Below are positions 16,720 through 23,889 of a DNA stretch of 64,000 nucleotides, piece by piece (the first letter of the stretch is position 1; the number at the start of each line of letters is the position of its first letter). A program made the position numbers and the translations under genes. The notes under the pieces are model-generated. The model was not told the origin of the DNA, searched no databases, and saw nothing but the letters and a program-made list of their open reading frames with translations. This DNA is from Thermogemmatispora carboxidivorans (GTDB lineage Bacteria > Chloroflexota > Ktedonobacteria > Ktedonobacterales > Ktedonobacteraceae): positions 2,728,001 through 2,792,000 of the forward strand of contig NZ_JNIM01000001.1 in NCBI RefSeq assembly GCF_000702505.1, written 5' to 3'.

Positions 16720-17457
16720 ATGTGGATCGTCGCGCACTACTTGCCGGTCTCTTTCTTCTCGCTGCGACCGGCCAGCGCTACATCCTCGGGCGGTCAGACG
16801 CTGCTGGTGCCGACCCCTTTCGCTATCAAGATGGCCTTGCTCAGCACCCTGATCCGCACTCGCGGTCTGGCAGAGGGGGAACGCCTCTTCCCCGCCCTGC
16901 GCGACCTGCCTATCGCCCTGGAACCACCCGAGCAGGCGGTCGTCATCAAGGGCTTCAGCAAGATCCGCCGCGAGCTGAAGGACAAGAGCAATCCCGAAAA
17001 GGCCGCTCGCGCGCGTTTAGAAAAAGAGTATCCTTTTCAGCCGACAATCGCTTATCGTGAGTACATTAGCTACTATGGAAGCCTGCGTCTGGCCTGTGAG
17101 GTAGCTGAAGGGAGTCCCCTGGCGGCAGTGCTGCCGGAGCTGCTGGTCGGCCTCAACTACCTGGGTAAGCGCGGCGGCTTCATCCAGATCCTGCAGCCTC
17201 CTGCGCAAAGTGCGGAGCTGCCCGCGGGCGGCTTTCTGCTGCTGACGGCCTCACGGCAGGAGACTTTCCCCATGCAGGGGACGCTGCAGGTGCTCGACGA
17301 CTGCGGCCCGAAGTTGACCTTTGCTCAGGCCAACATCTATACGACTGAGCGCATCGTGCTGAACCGAGATCGCGTGCTACGTCATGTGGTGCTCCCTTAT
17401 CAGCGCTGGCGCTCCTCACACGCCTATAGCTGGTATCGCCTCCTGCCATCCTTATGA
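16720..17457 (+). CDS. cas5: Cas5 Cascade subunit
   Basis: Cas5 caps the 5' handle of the crRNA and contacts the large subunit. The 245-residue protein has a RAMP-like start (MWIVAHYLPVSFFSL) and the conserved LLVPTPFAIKMALL segment at about residues 28-42, both usual in Cas5 proteins that accompany DevR-type Cas7. A basic region (IRRELKDKSNPEKAARARLEKEY) follows at about 88-110. AAAGGAGG 11 bases before ATG 16720 supports the start. It lies 47 bases after cas7 and 118 bases before cas6. Processing function is not expected because a separate Cas6 is present. Confidence 0.87.
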   Translation: MWIVAHYLPVSFFSLRPASATSSGGQTLLVPTPFAIKMALLSTLIRTRGLAEGERLFPALRDLPIALEPPEQAVVIKGFSKIRRELKDKSNPEKAARARLEKEYPFQPTIAYREYISYYGSLRLACEVAEGSPLAAVLPELLVGLNYLGKRGGFIQILQPPAQSAELPAGGFLLLTASRQETFPMQGTLQVLDDCGPKLTFAQANIYTTERIVLNRDRVLRHVVLPYQRWRSSHAYSWYRLLPSL

Positions 17458-17575
17458 GAGGAGAGCATACGAGCGGCGATGCTGCTGCCGCGTAGCGCCG
17501 TCCTCTGCTCCTGCCAGGGAAGGGCAGAGGCTCCACCGACGGACGCGCACACATACTTACATGGAAGGAGGGCAT

Positions 17576-18631
17576 ATGCTGACAACCTATCACCTGCTAT
17601 GGACCATGCGCGTCGAGACGCCACTAGAGCTGAACGATTCTCCCGGGACGGCGCTGCGCGGCGCCCTCTTTACGGCAATCTGGCGCCGTTTCTGTACGAA
17701 CAAGCAGGCGCGCACCTGCCTGGAATGTCCCCTGTTGCAGGTCTGTCCTGTCAGCGCGCTGCTAGCGCCAGCGGATGACCCGCAAGCGCCAACGCTGCAG
17801 CGCCTTAACGGGCAGCCCTGGGGGCGCGACATTCCTCGCCCCTATGTGCTGGAGCCACCCTTAGAGGGTGGGCGGCGCTACGAGCCAGGTGAGCAACTCG
17901 TGTTTGGGATGACGCTCATTGGCCGGCGCGTGGAGCTGCTGCCCTATGTCATGCTCAGCAGCCAGGAACTGGAGAGCCAGGGTCTGGGGCGCCCTCTGCC
18001 CGAGAACGGCTCGCCTCCTCGACGTGGTCAGCTGCGCATCGAACAGATCGAAGCCTACCACCCCTTCAGCGGAGAGCGGCAACTACTCTACCGGGCAGGA
18101 GCACGCCAGGTGACCACGCCGACGCTGGCAGTGCAGGCCAAGGACGTGCGCCAGCGTGCCCAGACGCTGCCGGAGCGACACGTGTCCCTGACCTTTCTGA
18201 CGCCCCTGCGCCTGATACGGCATGGCACGCTCTGCAAAGAGCCAGACTTCGCGACGCTGGCACAGCGACTGCTTGAGCGCCTGGAGCTGTTGGGGCTGGC
18301 CTACGGCAACGCTGACGAGGCCCGCACCCTGGCCCAGCAGCGTGGGCGCCTGTTGGAGCTGGCGTCAGCCGTGCGCTGTGAGCAGCATACCACTCGCTGG
18401 CAGGATATGCCCAGTTATTCGCGTCGTCTGCGGCGCGCCACCCCCATTGGCGGTCTGGTGGGGCAAGCGACTTTCGTCGGCGAACTGGCGGAGCTGCGGG
18501 AGCTGCTCGTGTGGGGGGAGCTGATTCACGTGGGGAAGGACGTGGTGAAAGGGGATGGCTGGTATCGCGCCTGCCATTCGCTGGAAGCGGATGTACATAC
18601 CCCCTCTCTCTCAGTTCATAAGCGAGAGTAA
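17576..18631 (+). CDS. cas6: CRISPR RNA endoribonuclease Cas6
   Basis: Cas6 cleaves pre-crRNA within each repeat and leaves the 8-nt 5' handle. The 351-residue protein matches the PF10040-type Cas6: an N-terminal cysteine cluster CLECPLLQVCP at about residues 42-52, DIPRPYVLEPP shortly after, and a C-terminal glycine-rich region PIGGLVGQATFVGEL followed by IHVGKDVVKGDGWYR. The ATG at 17576 is chosen because it follows AAGGAGGG. An in-frame ATG at 17561 would place that site inside the gene, and the frame stays open further upstream. It is the last gene of the cas operon and is followed by a hairpin. The cysteine cluster may bind a metal. Confidence 0.92.
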   Translation: MLTTYHLLWTMRVETPLELNDSPGTALRGALFTAIWRRFCTNKQARTCLECPLLQVCPVSALLAPADDPQAPTLQRLNGQPWGRDIPRPYVLEPPLEGGRRYEPGEQLVFGMTLIGRRVELLPYVMLSSQELESQGLGRPLPENGSPPRRGQLRIEQIEAYHPFSGERQLLYRAGARQVTTPTLAVQAKDVRQRAQTLPERHVSLTFLTPLRLIRHGTLCKEPDFATLAQRLLERLELLGLAYGNADEARTLAQQRGRLLELASAVRCEQHTTRWQDMPSYSRRLRRATPIGGLVGQATFVGELAELRELLVWGELIHVGKDVVKGDGWYRACHSLEADVHTPSLSVHKRE

Positions 18632-18649
18632 GCGAACCAATCAGGAGCA

Positions 18650-18688
18650 CCTGGCAGACTGGCCTCATCGGTATCATCAGCTGCCAGG
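18650..18688 (+). terminator. Possible terminator after cas6
   Basis: Perfect 8-bp arms CCTGGCAG (18650-18657) and CTGCCAGG (18681-18688) enclose a 23-base loop and are followed by TTCTCTT. The long loop and weak T tract make this a modest candidate for the end of the cas transcript. The 120-base gap to the convergent gene contains no CRISPR repeat. Confidence 0.4.
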
Positions 18689-18751
18689 TTCTCTTACCTC
18701 TGATTTGCCTTAGCAACGATGCTACCTTTTCGCCTTACTTACAAGCGTATC

Positions 18752-19420
18752 TCAGCCTAATCGCATTCGTAGCGGTTTGGGAAGCATCTGATACATTTTT
18801 ACAATCCAGGTCTCAACCCAGGGCCGAAGATGTTCCGGTAGGCGCTGCAGTTGCCATGTGCGTTCCTGTGTAACCGCCGCTTTGACATCGAGCGGATGCA
18901 ACGCAGCTACCAGTTTTATCGAATATACCACAGTACCGAGCGCGTGGGTAGGAACATGAGCAGTGCTTACGGCTTGCCCTGCAGCATGGGCGGCAAAGCC
19001 CGCTGCTGGCTCGTCCCTCTTGACACCTTTGGCGGAGGCATGAGCGGCCAGAGCAGCGGATCGAATGGCCTTCATATGGAACTCGCCGGTCTGGGCCCAG
19101 GCGCGAAGAGTTCTGATCGCCTCCCTAGGGCGAGGATCATCTGGATATCTTTCCTCAAAGAAGGGCAACAGATGCTCCGCGCAGTCTGCCGCCCAGAGAC
19201 CTAAGATCCGATGATCGTTTGTATTATAAACAATCCAAAAGTCCTGGTGCGTTCCCAGATATCGCTTCTTAAGATGCTCCAGGAGATCTTCATCCTGAGC
19301 AGGGCAGGGGCACCTGCGGGCATGCTCCATATGCCACTGCATGCGTTGCTCCAAAGTCGGATGGTGAGGCAGTCGATGTTTCGCATGCCACTCGGCATTT
19401 GGAGAACAATCATATACCAT
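18752..19420 (-). CDS. Putative immunity protein (Imm-5-like, alanine/histidine-rich helical)
   Basis: This 222-residue protein has the pattern of a bacterial family annotated as putative immunity protein or loosely as exonuclease SbcC-like. The pattern runs LWAADCAEHLLPFFEERYPDDPRP, then a REAIRTLRAWAQTGEF helix, then an alanine-rich histidine-containing stretch (AAGFAAHAAGQAVSTAHVPTHALG) that forms the helical core. An N-terminal 70-residue extension contains HHPTLEQRMQWHMEHARRC. AGGAGG lies 9 bases before the ATG. A shorter paralogue is encoded at 44628-45140. It is transcribed towards cas6 and away from the methyltransferase behind it. Biochemical function is not established; an immunity role is only a family label. 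Confidence 0.7.
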   Translation of the reverse strand: MVYDCSPNAEWHAKHRLPHHPTLEQRMQWHMEHARRCPCPAQDEDLLEHLKKRYLGTHQDFWIVYNTNDHRILGLWAADCAEHLLPFFEERYPDDPRPREAIRTLRAWAQTGEFHMKAIRSAALAAHASAKGVKRDEPAAGFAAHAAGQAVSTAHVPTHALGTVVYSIKLVAALHPLDVKAAVTQERTWQLQRLPEHLRPWVETWIVKMYQMLPKPLRMRLG

Positions 19421-19570
19421 CAGGTTTGACCTCCTATGGCCTGTTTCACAGGCAGCTCGCTCTTGGACAGAGGGAGAGGGGGCTAGTACAAAACACTTCG
19501 CTGCCTATCGCGGAGGTATTGTCTCAGCTATCCCGCCAAAGAACTGATTAAGTCAGCCAGGCCCAGGTCT

Positions 19571-19624
19571 CGGGTCAGGCTGGGCTGGCCTGCTCAGTAG
19601 AGGAACATCGACCAGCCTGGCCCG
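19571..19624 (-). terminator. Hairpin downstream of the methyltransferase gene
   Basis: Arms 19571-19583 (CGGGTCAGGCTGG) and 19612-19624 (CCAGCCTGGCCCG) pair over 13 bp with one G-U pair. The loop is about 28 bases. The hairpin lies 36 bases past the methyltransferase stop on the minus strand, but there is no T tract, so it may be a processing or stability element rather than a simple terminator. Confidence 0.4.
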
Positions 19625-19659
19625 AGCCAACTACACCCCGCCAGCTTCGGAACTCACTC

Positions 19660-20532
19660 TTATAACGTGGCTTCGTCTGCCGTGCCGGGCTTGCGTCCCC
19701 GGACCGTCAGCAGGTTCCAGAGCGCACAAAAGTCCTCTTGTTGCATCTCTGCCACAGCCTGCTGATAGAGGCGCTCTAGCTCTTCCTTTGTCCCCATCCC
19801 CATCTTGATCAGAAACGGTTGCACCAGCTCCAGGAAGATCAGGGCATCCTTGAAAACAGGATAGTGCCCCTCGGTCCCCATCGACCACTCGATCACGCTC
19901 GCTCGCAGTTTCACGTCCTCGAAGCCCGCCTGACGCACCAGTCGCGGCAGCACCGGCGTGATGCCGACGTGCCCCCCGTCGGGCGAAAAGCTCTGTCCGG
20001 CCCGCTTGAGGGCCTGGGTACCAAGATGAAAGTAGTGTTCATAAGACGGACTGGTGGTCAAAGGGGACTCCATCTCGGTCAGGCGCACGATCCCTCCAGG
20101 CTTGAGCAGGCGGAAGCACTCTTTCAGCAAGCGGGGCCAGGCCTCCGGCAGCATGAAGCCACATAACAAGCGTCCGTTGATCAGGTCAAAGGAGCGATCG
20201 GGGAACGCTAATGGCTCCATCACATTCATCACCTGAAAGTGGGCGTTCTCCAGTCCACGCGATTGCGCCTGGGCCCGGGCATACTCGATCACTTGCTGGC
20301 TAATATCGATGCCAATGACTTCGACGTGCGGATAGTGAAAAGCGACCTCCAGGTCCCAGCCACCAGGACCACAGGCCAGATCGAGCACTCTCCCCCCTTC
20401 CGGCAACTGCTGCCCCTCGGGAAAGAGTCCCCCCATGCCATCGGTCAGCAACCGGTCCTGTTGCATCAAGCGCGCCAGCTCGCCCGCATTCTCCGGGTCA
20501 ATGATATAGGTATGCTTCGCGGCTTCTTCCAT
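19660..20532 (-). CDS. Class I SAM-dependent methyltransferase
   Basis: This 290-residue cytoplasmic enzyme carries the Rossmann-type SAM-binding motif I GRVLDLACGPGGWDLEVA at about residues 47-64. The acidic end of strand 2 follows in EVIGIDISQQVIEYA, and motif IV/V lies in FDLINGRLLCGFML and LLKPGGIVRLTEME. The C-terminal third is helical and would shape the substrate pocket. The start is supported by GAGGAG 7 bases upstream. The substrate is unknown; the layout resembles UbiE/COQ5-like small-molecule methyltransferases. A second methyltransferase at 45478 sits beside the paralogue of the neighbouring immunity-like gene. Confidence 0.88.
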   Translation of the reverse strand: MEEAAKHTYIIDPENAGELARLMQQDRLLTDGMGGLFPEGQQLPEGGRVLDLACGPGGWDLEVAFHYPHVEVIGIDISQQVIEYARAQAQSRGLENAHFQVMNVMEPLAFPDRSFDLINGRLLCGFMLPEAWPRLLKECFRLLKPGGIVRLTEMESPLTTSPSYEHYFHLGTQALKRAGQSFSPDGGHVGITPVLPRLVRQAGFEDVKLRASVIEWSMGTEGHYPVFKDALIFLELVQPFLIKMGMGTKEELERLYQQAVAEMQQEDFCALWNLLTVRGRKPGTADEATL

Positions 20533-20953
20533 GCCTCTTGCTCCTCGCTCGTCAGGTTCCCCGCCTCATCTGGCCCTGAGCCAGATCAGACCGGGCCTTT
20601 GTGTTACGACTTGCTCACCACCTGGCGCCTCTGCCCAACGAAGAGACTTCTACTACCGTACAGGGGCGCCAACCAGCCAACCAGACCGCTACTATCCCAA
20701 ACACAACAGAGCATCAGGCCCTTACCTCGCCCCTAGCGCACCCCTGGCCTGGATTGGGAAAGGTAGCGCATCGACACACGTCCAGAGTGATGACGCCTGT
20801 TTCTCACTCTGCTTCTTCAAGTGTAGCAGACACTGGCCCGGCAATGGAAGAGGAACGGCCCCCAGCAGACCGATCCTCGTCGTCATTGGAAGAGAGATGG
20901 CCTCTTCGTCTCCAGATAAGAGCCAAGATAAGAAGAAGAAGAATAAGAAGAAC
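20533..20953. other. Intergenic region without a supported gene
   Basis: About 420 bases separate the methyltransferase start from the terminator of the next gene. Short open frames exist on the plus strand, but they lack ribosome sites and have compositions typical of non-coding GC-rich DNA. A purine-rich tract (AAGAAGAAG type) fills about 20925-20953. The methyltransferase promoter must lie here; no clear -35/-10 pair was found. Confidence 0.5.
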
Positions 20954-20988
20954 AAAAAGGCAATAGGAGCTTGAAAGCTCCTATTGCC
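20954..20988 (-). terminator. Rho-independent terminator of the nucleotidyltransferase-like gene
   Basis: A perfect 14-bp stem (20959-20972 with 20975-20988, core GGCAATAGGAGC) ends, on the minus strand, in TTTTTG and a long pyrimidine tract. It lies 87 bases past the stop codon at 21076. The minus strand fits far better than the plus strand, which lacks a T run after the stem. Confidence 0.9.
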
Positions 20989-21075
20989 TCCAATCGGTTG
21001 AGGTGCAGGGTTGACAAGGAAAATGTTTTTTCTCAGATTGAAGCAGCGAGCGGCTCCCAGAGAGACGAGAAGAGA

Positions 21076-21900
21076 CTAGCGATGCACCTCCTCGGGCAGC
21101 TCATACCACTGCAGACGCCGCCCGACCAGGGCCCGCAGTTTCCAGGCGCTAGACTTCGGCGCCTGATCCAACAGGCGCAGCATCTCCTCAATGTGCCGCT
21201 GGACAAGAGCCGCTTTCTCGGCTGGTAGAAGCTGGCCCGCCTCTTGAGCCACTCGCTGCAGATTATCAGTGACGGTCGTATACCAGCCCCAGTCGTGAGC
21301 GCAGACCTGCGTCACGATGCGCATATCAAGTTGCTCGCCAGGATTGGCTGCCGCCTCCTGGGGAGGAAAGTCCAGCAGCAGTGCCAGCAGATCCTGAATA
21401 TCTTTGGCATTCAGCTCGACGATTTGCAGCTTCGTCAGCAAGAGATCAGCTGGTGATAGCGTCAACGGATGTAACTGGAGACGCGGCTCCAGTACGAGCC
21501 TGTGGCACATTTCAAAGACGCTCAGAAAAATATCAACCTGGCGCTGCTGGACCTGATCGTAGAAGAGCAGACGCCGCTCTCCGTGCAGGGCATTAAAGCG
21601 TCGGTCAGCCACATAGCCGTTGGCTTCCAGAGCAACCCGTAACGGACGAGCCTGCTTCTTGGGCGCCACAAAGTCCAGATCGGCATAGGAGCGCGCGAGA
21701 GAGCGATGCCTGGCGCTGGGACAGCGCAGCCTCACTGCCAGGCCACCCAGGAGGCGCAGCGTCAGACTCTCTTGCTGCAGCGCTGTCACCAGACGCTGGG
21801 CCTCCGCCACGCCGTCGGCCAGAGTCGGCCCCGGCCCGTTGGCACTCCCCGCCTCTGCCGATGCGGGCAAGCCAGCCTCAAAGTCTCCCGGCCTTGTCAT
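21076..21900 (-). CDS. Nucleotidyltransferase-like protein of unknown role
   Basis: The 274-residue product shows the start of a nucleotidyltransferase fold: LRLLGGLAVRLRCPS (glycine pair and Arg) at about residues 50-65, followed by YADLDFVAPKK, where Asp-x-Asp would bind metal, and later RQVDIFL with a third acidic residue. This combination is seen in MNT/AbiEii-type nucleotidyltransferases that modify RNA or proteins and in LinB-like enzymes. The C-terminal half is helical (LSPADLLLTKLQIVELNAKDIQDLLALL) and typical of the same families. ATG 21900 has AAGGAAAGG 8 bases upstream; a GTG two codons earlier is too close. No partner gene for a toxin-antitoxin pair is obvious, as the next gene upstream is a phosphoesterase 51 bases away. 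Confidence 0.65.
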   Translation of the reverse strand: MTRPGDFEAGLPASAEAGSANGPGPTLADGVAEAQRLVTALQQESLTLRLLGGLAVRLRCPSARHRSLARSYADLDFVAPKKQARPLRVALEANGYVADRRFNALHGERRLLFYDQVQQRQVDIFLSVFEMCHRLVLEPRLQLHPLTLSPADLLLTKLQIVELNAKDIQDLLALLLDFPPQEAAANPGEQLDMRIVTQVCAHDWGWYTTVTDNLQRVAQEAGQLLPAEKAALVQRHIEEMLRLLDQAPKSSAWKLRALVGRRLQWYELPEEVHR

Positions 21901-21951
21901 GGCCACCGCCTTTCCTTGGTCGTCTTGACTGACGGATCGAGTGAGTGGGCT

Positions 21952-22917
21952 TTATCCAGTGATCAGTTGATAACTGAGCAGCTTCGGCCCCTTGAGCGTG
22001 ACCAGCGCAGCGCGCAGATGCCCGTCACCGTACTCGCTGCCTGGATTGATACAGGTCGTGCGCCCGATTTTGCTCACCGCTCGCGACTCATGAACGTGGC
22101 CATGCAGCGAGACCAGGGGCTGGAAGCGCTCGATCATCGTGCGCACGGCCTTGCTGCCCACCGGCCCCGTGGCAATCTCACCGCCAACCACGACCGGCTT
22201 AAGCTGCTCATCTAGCTGCGGAGCGGTATCCAGACCGGAGCCATACGGTGGAACATGGACGTTGAAGATCGCTCGCTCAGGATGCTGGAGCTGACAGGCC
22301 ATTGATTCGATCAGGCGACCCAGCTCCTCATCGGGAATATCGCGCGGCGCATGCCAGGGCGTCAAATTTGCAAAGCCCGCACTGACCATCTCATGCTCAT
22401 CATCGATCAGCACCACCTGGCCCTCGGGCATCTCCACATAGCTGGCCTGCTTCAAGACCTCCACGATCTCCGGCTCATCATCGTTTCCCGCATCAATAAA
22501 GCAGCGCACACCACTTCCGCGAAGGCGCTCCTCCGCCAGCTCACACCAACGCTGCACGCTCTCGACCATCAGCCGTGTAAACAGACGATCGACAAGCGTC
22601 CGGTCGCTTTCCAGGGCGGCCAGCTCCTCCACCGTCGTCCGAAATGGATAGGCCCCAGCGTGACGCACCTGACGCTCAAAAGCCGCAATGGCCTCCTCGG
22701 ACTCGAGCGTCATCCGTTCCCCCAGAAAGGTGGCCCGATAGCGACTATTGTGGCCATCGCGCACGATGGGAATAAGTGCTTTGCCAGTAATATCGCCCCC
22801 GAGGATCAGGACATTGGCACCGTAAAACTTGGCGCTGTTAATGAATTTCATAAAACAGCGCTCGGAGCCGTGAATATCGGTAGCAAAGAAGATCGTGGTT
22901 CGACGAGTGCCAAACAT
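21952..22917 (-). CDS. Calcineurin-like metallophosphoesterase
   Basis: The 321-residue protein carries the phosphoesterase signature in order: ATDIHGS (Asp-x-His) at about residue 13, LILGGDITG (Gly-Asp) at about 38, AGNDDEPE (Gly-Asn-Asp) near residue 143, a histidine in IFNVHVPPYG, and SLHGHVHES near residue 276. Two metal ions would be held by these residues. The length matches the family of predicted phosphohydrolases related to YfcE/Icc. The substrate cannot be told from sequence. It lies 51 bases upstream of the nucleotidyltransferase-like gene and probably shares its transcript, so the two could act on related nucleotides or nucleic acids; that is inference. Confidence 0.88.
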   Translation of the reverse strand: MFGTRRTTIFFATDIHGSERCFMKFINSAKFYGANVLILGGDITGKALIPIVRDGHNSRYRATFLGERMTLESEEAIAAFERQVRHAGAYPFRTTVEELAALESDRTLVDRLFTRLMVESVQRWCELAEERLRGSGVRCFIDAGNDDEPEIVEVLKQASYVEMPEGQVVLIDDEHEMVSAGFANLTPWHAPRDIPDEELGRLIESMACQLQHPERAIFNVHVPPYGSGLDTAPQLDEQLKPVVVGGEIATGPVGSKAVRTMIERFQPLVSLHGHVHESRAVSKIGRTTCINPGSEYGDGHLRAALVTLKGPKLLSYQLITG

Positions 22918-23088
22918 CAGCGAGACAACTCCCTTTCCAGAGCAGCGGCCCGGCCCACTCCCTCTAGCGCTCTGCCCCAGGCCAGCCAGCTCGACTACGC
23001 CCAGCGACTACATGCCCCCCAAGGCCATCGGCAGGCGAGGCGCACCAGACCGGATGACATACCTTCTCCTATCCAGCCCAGCGGTCGG

Positions 23089-23874
23089 TCAGGACATGAA
23101 CGCCCCGCCGTTCACATCGACCGCCAGACCGGTCATATAGGCTGCGCGCTCACTCAATAGAAAGGCCACCACCCGCGCCACATCTTCCGGCTCCTCCAGG
23201 CGCCCCAGTGGGATCGCCCGCAGATAGTCGGCGATGACTTCCTCGGACGTGATACCCCGCAATTGGGCCTCCCAAACCACTTCACGCTCTTGCATTGAGG
23301 TCCGCACATAGCCCGGGCAAACAGCATTGACGCGAATACCGGCCTCGGCAGTCTCAAGCGCTAGAGCCTGGGTGAAGCCAACGACAGCGAACTTGGAGGC
23401 GGAATAGTGGGCCAGGAAGGGCGCCGCCTTCTTGCCGGCCATCGAAGCAATGTTGACGATGCTCCCTCCCCCTCCACGACGCAACATGGCGCGTACCTCG
23501 GCCTGACAGCAGAGAAAGACCCCTTTGGCATTGACGTCCATGTTAAAGTTCCAGTCGTCCTCGGTCAGGTCCACCACGCGGGCCATCGAAGAAACGCCGG
23601 CGTTGTTGACCGCCAGCTCCAGGCCCCCCAGACGAGCCTGAGCATCTTCAATACAGGCTGCCACTGCCGCGCCCTGTCGCACATCGAGAGCCGCAGCATA
23701 GAGACGGGCCTCTGGTCGGAGCGTCCTCGCTTCAGCCGCGGTGCGCTGAGCGGCCTCCCCATCCAGATCGGTAATATAGAGATCGGCCCCCTCACGCACC
23801 ATCTCCAGAGCAATGGCGCGCCCAATCCCGGTACCTGCACCAGTGATAAAACCGCGCAAACCAGCTAAGAGCAT
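23089..23874 (-). CDS. Short-chain dehydrogenase/reductase (sugar or polyol type)
   Basis: The 261-residue enzyme has the classical SDR pattern: NAD(P)-binding GAGTGIGRAIA at about residues 12-22, acidic YITDLDG after strand 2 (favouring NAD), NNAGVSS at about 90, the catalytic Ser in IVNIASMAG, and Tyr-x-x-x-Lys in HYSASKFA at about 155. The C-terminal GLAVDVNGGAFMS is typical of polyol and sugar-acid dehydrogenases. GGAGG precedes the ATG. It ends the operon with the FGGY kinase (15 bases away), BtpA-like protein and permease, so it probably oxidises the sugar or polyol that the kinase or a pathway intermediate comes from. Confidence 0.93.
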   Translation of the reverse strand: MLLAGLRGFITGAGTGIGRAIALEMVREGADLYITDLDGEAAQRTAAEARTLRPEARLYAAALDVRQGAAVAACIEDAQARLGGLELAVNNAGVSSMARVVDLTEDDWNFNMDVNAKGVFLCCQAEVRAMLRRGGGGSIVNIASMAGKKAAPFLAHYSASKFAVVGFTQALALETAEAGIRVNAVCPGYVRTSMQEREVVWEAQLRGITSEEVIADYLRAIPLGRLEEPEDVARVVAFLLSERAAYMTGLAVDVNGGAFMS

Positions 23875-23889
23875 CTCCCTTGGTCCTCC

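Noticed and set aside
7043-18751. A CRISPR array within the cas locus
   Set aside because: All gaps were read (7043-7406, 13305-13695, 15607-15679, 17458-17575, 18632-18751). None contains regularly spaced direct repeats; only the two inverted repeat-like arms at 13351 and 13486 were found.
20925-20958. Purine-rich tract as a gene end or poly-A insertion
   Set aside because: It is the complement of the pyrimidine tract after the minus-strand terminator hairpin at 20959-20988 and needs no other explanation; no target-site duplication is seen.
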